Positions 1-10,119 of a stretch of 64,000 nucleotides of DNA are shown piece after piece. Source of the DNA: Cenococcum geophilum 1.58 (taxonomy: Eukaryota > Ascomycota > Dothideomycetes > Gloniales > Gloniaceae); the NCBI GenBank assembly GCA_001692895.1, contig KV748260.1:434001-498000 (forward strand), given 5' to 3'. Below the pieces are notes generated by a model that made no database searches, was not told the DNA's origin, and saw nothing but the letters and a program-made list of their open reading frames with translations. Position numbers and translations under genes: made by a program. The stretch's first letter is position 1. Every line of letters begins with the position of its first letter.

Positions 1-478
1 CCCTTGTAGAGAAACTGTCTTGGTCATCTTGCGACTAGGATAGAGTGGGTGTAGTTCCCGGTGGACCCACGGTAGCGTGACGACCCTTAAGAATCTTCTT
101 TTAACCTCTTTCACCAAAGTCATTATCTCCCTTCTAAAACCATTGCTGCCAGACTCCGGGAATGAGAGTAAAAAAACCTAACGTGTATTGAAGCTGACCT
201 CTAGTCGCTCACCGAAGGATGTTGGAACCTTACACCCCCACATGACGTGTTCATTCCAAACCCGAAAAATTGCCAACGCAAACGCCAATACCAGTGGACG
301 TTTTCCAATACAACAAACAAGAAACCCTGAAAAGGACGCAGAATTATAGATTCATATCGTACAGCATGTCTCTCGTTGCCCTTATCTCATGCTTTATCAC
401 CCAAAACCCTGTCTTAGCGTTGAAACGCTAATTTATTGTTGACATGCTAATGCAAAGCTAAGCCGACATAGATGAAAA
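1..478. other. non-coding stretch 3' of first gene
   Basis: No reading frame, RNA gene or repeat that I can support. It lies beyond the stop of the minus-strand gene at 479 and probably holds its 3' UTR and intergenic DNA. Base composition is ordinary for the single-copy parts of the window. Confidence 0.5.
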
Positions 479-2239
479 TCAATTCCGGTTAGATTCCGGA
501 TACGTCATACGACGCGATATCCCGACTATTGGGCATTCTTCTACCGGATCATCACCTTTCTCTAGCAATGGCATCGCAGGTTGCGTAGAGGCACGCTCTA
601 CTCCTCGTGCTTTTGCCTTGGGAGAGACGCTATCACTACCATCACTAGACCGTCGATGTAAACTGAGAATTTCTGGATAGAAAGGTTCAGCAAGCGCGGT
701 GAGTCTTGGTACCGGTTTACCCTCAGTGGACGAGTCGGATTTTTGGTCTTTAGGCCCTACTAGAATCGACCGCAAAGTTTTTTCGGCTTCCTTCCGCACC
801 TTGTTGGCGTCTGATGTACCGCAGGTCCCCACTCCAACGATTGCTGGAGAATCAATCCGATTTGGTCGGCTTGACTGAGCGGGTTCTGAAGCAGGCATTG
901 ACCATATTGAGGCAGCGAACGGGGACAGTACGTTCGCATTTTCGCGCTGTTCGCTGCCAAGTACTTGTCCCCTCATAGCCATAGGCATAGAGGGTCGGTA
1001 TGGAAAGCCTGGAAGAATAGGTTGCGGCAATAAACCAGGTTCAAAAGGTGAGTAACCTCGTCCCTGCATCGGCGCTTGTGGATGTGAATGGTATATTTTT
1101 TCCAGATAATGGTGTGCCACATTTTGCAAAGGGAGAGCACCTGTGGACGACATTTGCGGGATATGACCGACTTCTGACGAATATGCTATCATTCCGCCTT
1201 TGAAGTACATGTTTAAGATAGGCTGTTGTAGTGGGATAGACGCTGGCCCTCTAGATGACCGACGAGAGTCATTGAAGTCCGGGTTGAAATGCCTGTGATG
1301 CTGCCTTTTCTTTCCATTCTGATCTAATCCGTCCTCAACTTCTCCCTCTCTCTTGTTGCGTTCCTTTTTGGCATTATTTTCTTGCTTTCTCTGTCCTTTT
1401 TTCGCCTTCTTCTGTGCCATCCATTGTTTTCTCCTTTCGTTTCGTGGTGCTCGTGCGTCGGAATCAGGCTTAGAGTGTCCCTGGGAGGTTGCGGCAGCAT
1501 CAACAATGGGCCCGGGGCGATGTGCTAGGTCGTCTTGATAATGTTGACTTTGAATAGTGTCCATGTCGTTATTCTCATGATCATTGGGTAATGTCACATT
1601 ATCGATAATGCGCGATACCGAAGCCACGGTGTCGGTGATCACCACTTCATCCTGGCCATCATTCACCGTTCCCGCATTTGATTCATCTGTCGAGCGAGGC
1701 ACCACTCCAATTAAGCCAACTCCGCCTTTTAACATCAATTCAGCGTTCGAGCTCGCATTTTCTGTTTGCGGCGAGTTCATCTTCGGGCTGTTATATCGCT
1801 CTATCATAACGTCAGCACCCTGAATACCTCTCAAGATTATTGAATCAGCAGTCTCCAATATATTTGAGCAGGAAAAATAATATATACCGAAATTGGCTGC
1901 TTGCCGCTCCCCTAGGGATCCTACTATCATGCCGTCGTCGTCTGGTAACTGTCTGCGAAGCTGCCGGATTTCCTGACGTTGTTTCCACCAAATCCATGTC
2001 GCAAATACCATAACGATTATAGGCGAGCATAGCCAGAACTCCAAAAGCAACGCCTTTATTGGGGAGGTTGCAAGCTTCTGAAGTAATGCATCTTTGGCTT
2101 GAAAAGGTATGCGTAGGAGCAAACCTGCCTCCAATGGCCAAAGGATCCACACAACTTCACGAAAGAAGCGCAATAAATCCAGCATCTGATATACGTTGTA
2201 CCCGTGGACGAGGGTTGACAGGCGATTTTGTCGGAACAT
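479..2239 (-). CDS. hypothetical membrane protein with basic, low-complexity C-terminal region
   Basis: I do not recognise the family. The frame is open up to 2323 but has no ATG above 2239, so either the start is the ATG at 2239 (586 aa) or an upstream exon joins near 2325, where AG acceptors are present (TTCCCAG, GACCAG). From the 2239 start, two hydrophobic stretches lie near residues 28-45 and 66-86, followed by a charged segment (QEIRQLRRQLPDDD). The middle is very Lys/Arg-rich (KKAKKGQRKQ, KKERNKREGE) and suggests a disordered or nucleic-acid-binding linker. The last 250 residues are Pro/Ser/Gln-rich. A membrane-tethered protein with a long cytosolic or nucleoplasmic tail is inferred from this layout only. 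Length and codon use look like a real gene. Confidence 0.6.
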   Translation of the reverse strand: MFRQNRLSTLVHGYNVYQMLDLLRFFREVVWILWPLEAGLLLRIPFQAKDALLQKLATSPIKALLLEFWLCSPIIVMVFATWIWWKQRQEIRQLRRQLPDDDGMIVGSLGERQAANFGIYYFSCSNILETADSIILRGIQGADVMIERYNSPKMNSPQTENASSNAELMLKGGVGLIGVVPRSTDESNAGTVNDGQDEVVITDTVASVSRIIDNVTLPNDHENNDMDTIQSQHYQDDLAHRPGPIVDAAATSQGHSKPDSDARAPRNERRKQWMAQKKAKKGQRKQENNAKKERNKREGEVEDGLDQNGKKRQHHRHFNPDFNDSRRSSRGPASIPLQQPILNMYFKGGMIAYSSEVGHIPQMSSTGALPLQNVAHHYLEKIYHSHPQAPMQGRGYSPFEPGLLPQPILPGFPYRPSMPMAMRGQVLGSEQRENANVLSPFAASIWSMPASEPAQSSRPNRIDSPAIVGVGTCGTSDANKVRKEAEKTLRSILVGPKDQKSDSSTEGKPVPRLTALAEPFYPEILSLHRRSSDGSDSVSPKAKARGVERASTQPAMPLLEKGDDPVEECPIVGISRRMTYPESNRN

Positions 2240-2323
2240 GAAATCACGCACAATGAGGTCGCGGAAGTTTGTACGGCGGCTTGGTTGGAACACTTCGGTA
2301 GTACTTTGCGTTGAACTGGTCAA

Positions 2324-2998
2324 TTACTGGGAATAATTAACGCATGTGATAGAGTGTAAGGAGCTCGCTCCGCCCTCATGCGCGATAGCCTTCGAGTAGG
2401 CTGGATGGTTGCCTTAACGATGCACAACAGGAATTTCGATGACTACCCCTCACAAATATGTCGCAAGCTATCAACGAAATTTAATGCTGGCCAGGGGGTG
2501 TAGAAGAAGCGCACTTGAATCAAAAAGAAGAGTGTAGGAAGTATGCCTGACGGGGCTTAATTCTCAGGCATTCACAACTAATACGACCGCCGCAAGCACG
2601 GTTTGCTTGTGACGATGGGGCGCAGCATGACTATTGCCCAGCCACACATCATATGCAAGAGGATGCAGTATCGCTAAAAGGACTAGAAAACGATGAGTAC
2701 ACGGAGTTTTAGAGCGTAACCAATAACTCTATATTGACTGATTCGCCTAGAATATTGTTTCATAACTACTCTGTAAGCAGCTAAAGACTCCTGATGATAA
2801 CTTTTACCGTGTAGGAGCAGATTTAACTTTCCGCAATACAGATTTCGATACGAGAACGTATGCGTACATTGAAATACTAACAAGCAAGTTTACCTCGCTC
2901 TTCGTATGGCTTAATATTACGTAAATCCAACTTCGTTGGATACTTGCTAATGAATACTAAGACGAAACCTAGATATCTGTTCTGGAGTGATGCATTTC
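2324..2998. other. intergenic, no supported gene
   Basis: This probably contains the 5' region of the 479-2239 gene. I see no coding frame of convincing length, and it is not TA-rich like the RIPed islands elsewhere. Confidence 0.4.
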
Positions 2999-3567
2999 TC
3001 AAGGATCGGCAGAGAGCTTTTCGTCGCTTTGAATTCTTCCCTCCTGTGTTCTGCTGCATGCGAGAACCCAGGTAAGGCCACAATTCAGCGCAACGGGCAA
3101 TAGAACGAGGATTCTTTCCGCCGCTGTTAGCCTAAGCTGATTCCACCATCCTTCAATAAAGGCTAGCGCTAAGCAGAATAATGAGACAACTGCTGCTAGA
3201 TCCTGAGAACTCCAATATATGCTCATGCATCCGGCAGTGTACCCCGCGGTGGATATGATGAGGCCAAGGAGCAACACTGCCGCATGTGATGATCCAAGCC
3301 GCTCAGAAACAAACTTTAACATTGTCAGTTCGCCTATACTCTAGCTGGGTTAAATCTCCCGAGGACAATAAAACGTACATTTTGCCATCTTAAGAGTAGT
3401 ATATTTTGACTTCGTTCAGCCCGCAGTCCCACGTATGTCCCGCTCATAACTGTGCTGGACCCCCAGAGCCAGCAAATACAGGCTATTTTGTAAATTCGAC
3501 GATAGGCATGTTGAGAAGTCGTATACTCGCACCGAGATTCTAGGCGATTCGTACGGTCCGGTTTCAT
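2999..3567 (-). CDS. possible small polytopic membrane protein (uncertain exons)
   Basis: Two adjoining minus-strand frames may be exons of one gene. The upstream frame starts at ATG 3567 and reads to about 3390, where a GTACGT donor lies after the residues LLRWQN. The downstream frame (ATG 3322, stop 2999, 107 aa) has three hydrophobic stretches (AAVLLLGLIISTAGYTAG, LAAVVSLFCLALAFI and LVLLPVALNCGLTWVLAC). The tested acceptors (GTATAG, CCCAG) do not join the two frames in phase, so the link is unproven. The three membrane segments are the main reason to list it. Family unknown. Confidence 0.3.
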
Positions 3568-4931
3568 GATGACGTTGATAAGAACGTATGAAGTTCTATT
3601 ATTTGTAAGTAAGGATTCATTCCAACTATAGTACCGAACCTACCTCGCTATTGGTCTCTTATTTCTCTCATCAAATCTCCTTCATCTTATCATACTACAC
3701 ATATAAGCCGAAAGGCATAGGAGTTGTAAAGACTGCATCAAACTCTTATAGCGACAAAGAGGAGGCTGTCAGGGCTGTGTCTCAAGGCTGCAGCTGAGGG
3801 GTTGGCTGGGTTGAGGTCAGCGATCAAAGCAAAACTTTCACTAACTTATGACGCTAGGTCATCTGCAACACACCAAACGCAGTTAGGTGGGCGACTGAGT
3901 ACCTGAAAAATGCGTCTCCGTGTTAAGACCAGACAGATCCGCGATAACAGCTCTGGTCCTCGCACAGGTGGATGACTGCACGTGCACGATGCCAAGCCCA
4001 CCGCGGTGGGCGACCAGCAGGTGGAAGTCTCTAAAGCTCCTGTCCCTGCGGCCTTTTCTCTTGGCGTTTCGGGTTCACGGTCACCCACGAGACCATGNTT
4101 CGGACGGGGAGCTCGGTGTACGATCAAGCCACAGAACTATTCTGCTTCTTCGAGAACAATCCAATCAGGCGCTTCCGTGGTCTTTCGCCGCGCGTTGCGG
4201 CAAAATGGAGTGGGCGGAGTACAGAGGACGACCTCCCTCGTACGTCTTGAAACTGGATCAGTGAAGGGAAAGAAATACGCTCCCAGCTCGTAATGTTGAT
4301 TATGACTTTAGACGGGCGTTGCCGCAGCCTATCGTAGCGCACTCTGACGGCAATTGTTTTATCACAGCCGCGTATGGTTGAAAGAATACCAATACCGTAC
4401 TGTAAGGAAGGCTCAGCAATTAGGCTAGTGTGCTCATCGCCCAGAGTCCAACCATCGTTTCCAATTGATTTGGGCGAGCCCAAGCTATGCATCATCTTTG
4501 GTTTTCTGGTTCTCCGACCTGCCAACGCTGGTCAACTCTCCCTTCTCCCTCCACACTCCATCTCCTCACTCTTACACCTCTTCTCCTTTAATACCCCAAG
4601 CACTCTCTAATTACATCCATTCGTTTAGAACATTCTTTTCCCCGGCGTCGCTTGCCCACCTCTTTCTCTCCCGCCTAGAGCAACGTCACCAACCACTGAC
4701 TATACAAAGATCAGACGAAACGTCCCCAGCTTCCCTTCACCCATAACCACGGCCTTTCGCGTTTAAGCCCCTTCGCATTAATCCCTTACGATCAGGCCTA
4801 CATCCTTAACCCCAAAGCACCCAAGGGGTAACTGACTGCGGTCTTCTCCCCCGCTACGACACAGGCACATTACCACACATCCGAAAACATCCATACTTAG
4901 CTGATCCGCACCCACAATAACACATAACATC
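3568..4931. other. intergenic, one ambiguous base
   Basis: No gene is supported. Several overlapping open frames on both strands (about 3846-4746) shadow each other and show no domain. One ambiguous base (N) lies at 4098. The pyrimidine-rich stretch at about 4540-4800 is a plausible promoter/5' UTR of the gene that starts at 4932. Confidence 0.4.
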
Positions 4932-5567
4932 ATGAAGGCGCTAGAGGTGTCTAAACTAGTGGTCTTCATCTTGAAGCTATTTTCTGGTATCGTCGACCTA
5001 GTCTTCGGGTTGATGCTACAGAACCCAGAAACCGCTTTCCAACTCCTCGGCATGCCTTTAGACGTTTTATTTTACGTGTAAGGATCAAGTCTGCACCTGC
5101 TCCGAGGCTCTTACGCTTACGCATATTGCCAGTGCCCTAGGTGTCTGGGGTGTTTGCACCCTCTACCTATTCGTTCTCGCATTCTACCACTCGCTGAGCC
5201 GGCCAATGTAAGTATACCCCAGCATGCTTCCTAGCTAAATAGCGGACGACTAATCATATGTAGCTATGGGCTTGGGCACATGTGCGCTATTGCCGTTGCG
5301 CTATGGTTCTTTGCCCTCCTAGGCTTCCAGCCTAGCATTATCCACGTCTGGGGTCCACTTGCCTCCGCACTCGGTATTGTCCTAAGCGTCGGCCTTCGTG
5401 CGGCTTTGAACAGCGCCGATCGTCGCTTCCTGCGCGAGATCATGGACATCGTGTTCGACCGCTCCCCTCGTCTCGACAACTACATCCCACAACAACCTGG
5501 CTATGAATTCCACAATTTGGGCCAGAACAACGGACACCACCCACACAATCGCGTTCCGCAACCGTAA
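4932..5567 (+). CDS. small multi-pass membrane protein, three exons
   Basis: Exons 4932-5077, 5133-5207 and 5264-5567 join in phase. Intron 1 (5078-5132, 55 bp, GTAAGG...CTTAC...CAG) and intron 2 (5208-5263, 56 bp, GTAAGT...CTAAT...TAG) both fit fungal consensus. The product is 174 aa. Hydrophobic segments are visible near residues 8-28 (VVFILKLFSGIVDLVFGLML), 46-68 (LFYVALGVWGVCTLYLFVLA) and 75-115. The tail is hydrophilic, Asn/His/Pro-rich and ends NRVPQP. Only the last exon is obvious as a plain open frame, so simple ORF calling would miss most of the gene. I do not recognise the family and give no function. Confidence 0.7.
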
Positions 5568-6640
5568 ACACCTGTTCCACATATAGTGTATGTTATGTAC
5601 GGTTGCATATAGATGTGGTTACAAAAGTGCGAGCCTTCTCTTTCTTGGTCGGGCCTTGCGTCCTTGTGATACCCCTTTCCGGCGGACGGTTCTGGCGGCA
5701 CCATCATTAACCAGCACTTCTTCTATTCTGCGGCTCCTTTATTTCTTTATTCCCTTTATCACGAATTCTCGACACGCATGATGCATAATACTTGGCGTTA
5801 ATTGGAACCCGGGAAAGCGACCTATGACCGTTGCTTTTGCACTGGGTAAGAGGGGGAACGTCCCTAGCGGCCTGGCGAGAGAGCTCATAATGCTTTGGCA
5901 TTGTTTGTTGTCGTTGCCGTTTCTATCGTTCCTTGAAGGTATTCCATGAAGAAGGTGGAGGGTTGGGAGCATGGAATGGTTGGTATAGGTGTTGCACGGC
6001 TTGGCGAAAGTATCATTCACTTTCGTTGCTATGTTGAACGTCTCCCCGCATAACGCCTTCTGCGGGTTATTGCCACCACAGCGGATTGATATCGTGCCGA
6101 AGGCTTGATGTTATCCTTAGGGCTGTTGAGCCCTCATTTTCAGGGAAGGTAACCGACACGGTTTGAGCCTTATGAAGCTTTGAGATGAATCCAAAGACTA
6201 TTCAATCACTGAAATCTTGCCGCCTTAATGTCCATCGTGATTATATCCTATAATGATACTCTCTGGAATACTCTGATGTTCCTTCCAACAGTCTCCCCTA
6301 GCCACCTGTCACCCCTAACATTTAGTCGGCTACGACAGCACTCTCTTACTAAAGTAGTTCAGTGCCTCCTTCCCTCCTCCATTCCTTAACCCAACTTAGC
6401 CGTACTCCCCCAAATCCAATTCTGTGCCATCAAACAAATACATTCCACAAGCCTATGATCTCGGCAGCCCCTATTGACAACGCACCTCTTAACCCTAACC
6501 ACTACTACTCGATCTACCCAGATAGGGATCGTCCATTCTATCCGACACCAACCCGTATAAACCCTATCACCTTCCCCTATAGATATACATATGCATCGCT
6601 TTTTTTTCTTCTTTTGTGGGTAGCTAAAACCGCTTAACAA
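5568..6640. other. intergenic, no supported gene
   Basis: Several short overlapping frames on both strands look like chance. The sequence is not RIPed. It ends at the edge of the TA-rich LINE fragment that begins near 6650. Confidence 0.4.
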
Positions 6641-6649
6641 TACACTTGA

Positions 6650-7860
6650 GCTTAAACTAAAGTTAGATCCCAAATCAGTGCACCGTGCTAGAAGTAGAGA
6701 AGGGGATACTGGTAACGATATCCCGGGAGGTATGGATTATGCTTGAGAGCTAAGGAATGATGGTAGTATAACTTCGCCTTACTATTAGAGAGATCCCTAT
6801 CCTTTTGCCCTCTATAGTCTATCTACTAGGATTCTAGTAGGAGTTACCTCCTTCTAGAGATCCTGCTGCTATTAGCCATTTTCTAGTAGCTATTTCTATC
6901 CTACTTAGGAATAGAAAAAGCGCCTCTCTTTCTTTCTTTGTGCAGAAAAGCTTCTCTAAGGAGAGAGAAGAGCTTAGCTGTCTTTATATTTCTCTTCTAT
7001 CTTCCTAATATAGCCTGCATTTTAGTAAGAGGTGCTTAGGAGTTTATACAGATCTATAATCCCTAAAGCATCTGCCTTCTTCGTCCTTCCCTATTATCTT
7101 AGAGAAGGATTTAAAGAAGCCCTTTCCTAGTTTTAGTTAAAAGAAAGCTAATTATAGCCTTTTAGGATATTTATCCTTAGGGGCTTTAAGAGAAAATGAG
7201 TAGTTTCCTTTATAGAGTCTAGGATAGTGTCTTTCTTTACTTTTATTCTATTGTTAATTATTCTTCCACTATTCTAGTATCTTTTTTCTTACTCGCCTTT
7301 CTAGATAGACTAGAGAAGTATAAAGATATTATTTTTTCTTCTAAAAAGGCCCCTTTTAGCTGGTTTATCTGCTATTTTATTTCTATGGATTTTTAGGTAG
7401 CTAGGAACCTAATAGGAGTTAATAAAGATATTCCTACTAGCTAGATAGGAACAACCTTACGTAATTTTAAAGACTAGTTCTTGCCCTCCTATATAAGAAT
7501 TAAGCTATAATCTCTTAATAGCCGCCTATCTGTCTATAAAGATATAAACCTGTTTCTCTTTTAGTCTTTATTATTTTAGGTGTTCTAGGGCCCTATAGAC
7601 TATATAAAGTTCTGCGTCCATAATTTCCATATAGGGTCCTAGATTCCAATTTGTTGCGCATTTAATCCTATTTCTTTTCTATTTTGCATATAGCTGCTGC
7701 ATTAGATTTGCTATTTTTAGAGCTATCTATATAGTATATATTTACTAAGTCTTATTCTAAAGACTCCCTGCGCGCCTTCTATAAGCGGGTTATCTGCATC
7801 TGTAGTTGCATAATAGTATTAGTTAGTGTATGGGTTTCAAAATACTCTAAAATGTATACA
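6650..7860 (-). mobile_element. 5'-truncated, RIPed LINE fragment (RNase H to 3' end)
   Basis: This is a TA-rich block with abrupt edges. Read on the minus strand, scattered segments resemble the RNase H domain of Tad/I-type LINEs: an E-I-M-D-A-E-L-Y motif near 7590-7640, then a downstream stretch resembling the conserved RNase H substrate-binding region (residues NKIADKPAKR, near 7340-7380). There are many TAG/TAA codons where CAG/CAA would be expected, which is the RIP pattern. Endonuclease and reverse transcriptase are missing, so this is a 5'-truncated, dead copy. Ends are estimated from the composition change; I did not find a target-site duplication. Confidence 0.65.
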
Positions 7861-7969
7861 CAGACGGCTTTAAGTTACCCTAGCTTACCCTAGACCACTT
7901 TCAACATTACGGGAGTCGGTCATTCTTGTACGCCCAAAATATCATGTGCGCCTCTACTATCCCCTCTTT

Positions 7970-8749
7970 GTCGAGAGCCCCAGAACCAGTACTCCCAGTA
8001 ATGAATGAATGTATATTCATACCACTTATCATATTCATATCATTAAGGCCTCCAGATATTCATTATCGCAATAATATCGCCACATTGACTTGATAAGCAA
8101 TATCACCAGGCTTGGCAAGGTGTTTAGGGAGGCGATCGTCCTCGGAGTCCTCCCAAATCGTCACCCCTCTTCTGCCTCTCGAACCAATAATTGTCGAAAC
8201 TACTGTCGAAGTTAATAAAAAGAGATTCTGAAGTAGGGGAAGCCATAGGGCTTGATTGTAGGTGGCAGATTGGGGGGTGTGTCTAGGAAGGATGGCGTAT
8301 TCACAATCCTTTGCGAACACCGTACTACCCCTTTATAACACCACCAACTACCACCAACGCTCTAAATCATATATATATACTCATAAGCTTATGAATATTC
8401 ATTCATTGATAAGATTTAATATCGTATCCATATCACTTCATAACGATAAGCATATCGCGATGAATGAATAAGGTTATCGTTGGGAGTACTGGCCCAGAAC
8501 TCGGCTAAGCTCTGACTTAATCACCTTCTTCACACCAATCATGCTGCCCAAACCGGTAAGTTGATTGAGCTGATCAACATGATCGCAGATTAACCCATGT
8601 AAGGTACGAGCGCCGGCGGCAAGGCCATCATTAGGGGCTACAAAAGCACCAAATGCTATTGCGACAGGCTTTTGGTAGTGGGAAGTTATGAAGCTTGAAG
8701 TGGCCAAAGCAAAAATTGTTGGAATGTTGTATTCCAAATACAACCTCAC
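7970..8749 (-). pseudogene. small unknown reading frame split near its 3' end by the hAT MITE
   Basis: A minus-strand frame runs from 8749 into the MITE at 8492, about 85 residues before the MITE, hydrophobic at first (IFALATSSFITSHY) and then helical-looking (VKKVIKSELSRVLG). With the MITE and one copy of its duplication ignored, the same frame reads on as LSTKRG and stops at about 7970, so the element may have replaced only the last few residues; the present frame stops a few codons inside the MITE. Family not recognised, and the 5' end may be an exon boundary, not the true start. This could also be chance coding. Confidence 0.3.
7987..8492. mobile_element. hAT-like MITE (non-autonomous DNA transposon)
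   Basis: Terminal inverted repeats CAGTACTCCCA (7987-7997) and TGGGAGTACTG(G) (8481-8492) bound about 506 bp. The direct repeat CCCAGAAC flanks them at 7979-7986 and 8493-8500. An 8-bp duplication with CAG...CTG ends is typical of the hAT superfamily. Just inside the TIRs both ends carry further inverted ATTCAT/ATGAATGAAT motifs. The interior has no transposase; short open frames inside (8063-8320, 8262-8471) are incidental. The flanking duplication is exact and the TIR core matches perfectly over 11 bp, so the insertion looks fairly recent. Confidence 0.8.
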
Positions 8750-9623
8750 AGGTGTTAGGCAGCAGTGCTAGAAGCCCGACCTTGGAAGGCAATTATTGTG
8801 TAACATCAGCCGGCCTTGATAATGCTCGCTCCAGCCAATCAGCCTTCATGGCCCGTCCAAATATTAAAGTGGTGCGTGGCGGGACTGTTTTCGGGTAGTA
8901 GATTATTCATATTTATCTTCAATCTCATCTATCTCTCTGCCACCGCCATCCAGTCGATCCGCGCGGCTAGTCGTTTTAAAACATGGTAGCATCAAATCTG
9001 TTATATTGAGCCAGGTTTGGAGGGCACCAGGGCGTTCAGGAGGGGTGTTGTGGGTAATGCGATTCAGTGAATATCTGCAGAGGTATTAGCGAGTTTCAAA
9101 AAGCGTAGGGTATTGCAAGAAAGGAGCATGAGGGTGATGCTGGGGTGTAACTTAGTGATTGTAGTAACGGGACATTTAATAAGTCTTCTCGTGTTACTAT
9201 TGAGGCGATTGGGGGGTATAAATTGTATTTATCGGTTTCCAAATCTGCAGAGGCCCAGCCAAATATGAGAACTTAGGGCTCCACTTGGAGCTCTCTAGAG
9301 CTAGTCTGGTAGGCTCGTTATCTAAATTTAGAGTATTATAACTAGAATGAACCTCGATGGGCTCAAAAACCTCGCTAGCGCGAGCTAGACACTGCCTCAC
9401 CTTTTCCCTCAATTAACAAGAGACGCCTAGCCTGTCCACTACCCTCAGCTCCCTGATCAACTATTCCCCTTCATTTCAGCGGTGATACAGTACATCCGAT
9501 AAATAAAACTCACTACTCGACCCAGAGCTTGATCTTTCACCTCCGGGTCCAGCGTTAGGCGCTCCAAAAACATGAATCAATTATCGAGAGGATTTTCGAC
9601 CTTTACTAGACTCAACACCGCAA
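8750..9623. other. intergenic, no supported gene
   Basis: Only short frames occur (for example on the minus strand at 9197-9412), with no recognisable domain. Composition is normal. No repeat or RNA gene seen. Confidence 0.4.
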
Positions 9624-10046
9624 ATGAGCGTCCTCGAATCTGATCTAGAATTCATGGATATATTGCACACTAACATCGTCAACGTGGTTGCCTTGTGGTG
9701 GCTGATGTTGAGGCGGGAGATTGCTACATCGGCAACGAAAGACTCGATGTGGCAAAGGGCATGGTGGCATACGGTGAAGGCCCCAGGAACACTGGCTATT
9801 GAAAATGTGAGTGAGTTGGAACAGTGGATCGTGATCTATTTGTCGATGCCGAGAAATAAGACGGAGAAGATTCGGGATCAGATTAGATCAAATGATAATC
9901 GGTTTATGGGACAGGAGACGCCGCGAAAAGTAACGTTGCTGAGAGGTCTGAATGAAAGAGCGATCCATACTGCAGCACCGTTACATCTGACGAATTGGAA
10001 GACAGCAGCGTCGAGAATACCAAAGCCGACCGGGCGGCCAATATAA
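9624..10046 (+). CDS. weak hypothetical reading frame, 140 aa
   Basis: A single open frame of 140 codons with a Trp-rich segment (VALWWLMLRRE, MWQRAWWH). No family recognised and no membrane anchor or signal peptide. It faces the 3' end of the ArAE gene, whose stop is at 10120, and may be non-coding DNA that happens to be open. Confidence 0.25.
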   Translation: MSVLESDLEFMDILHTNIVNVVALWWLMLRREIATSATKDSMWQRAWWHTVKAPGTLAIENVSELEQWIVIYLSMPRNKTEKIRDQIRSNDNRFMGQETPRKVTLLRGLNERAIHTAAPLHLTNWKTAASRIPKPTGRPI

Positions 10047-10119
10047 GAGGGCTCTCGAACCCTTGTTAATTATGAGAGGCCGTAGTACAAATATGTGATA
10101 CAAGAAAGCGATTGCAACA

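Noticed and set aside
6362-6637. 91-codon plus-strand frame
   Set aside because: Low-complexity Pro/Thr/Tyr-rich translation with an equally open minus-strand frame; lies next to the LINE fragment.
8063-8471. open frames within the MITE
   Set aside because: They lie within the non-autonomous element and carry no transposase-like sequence.
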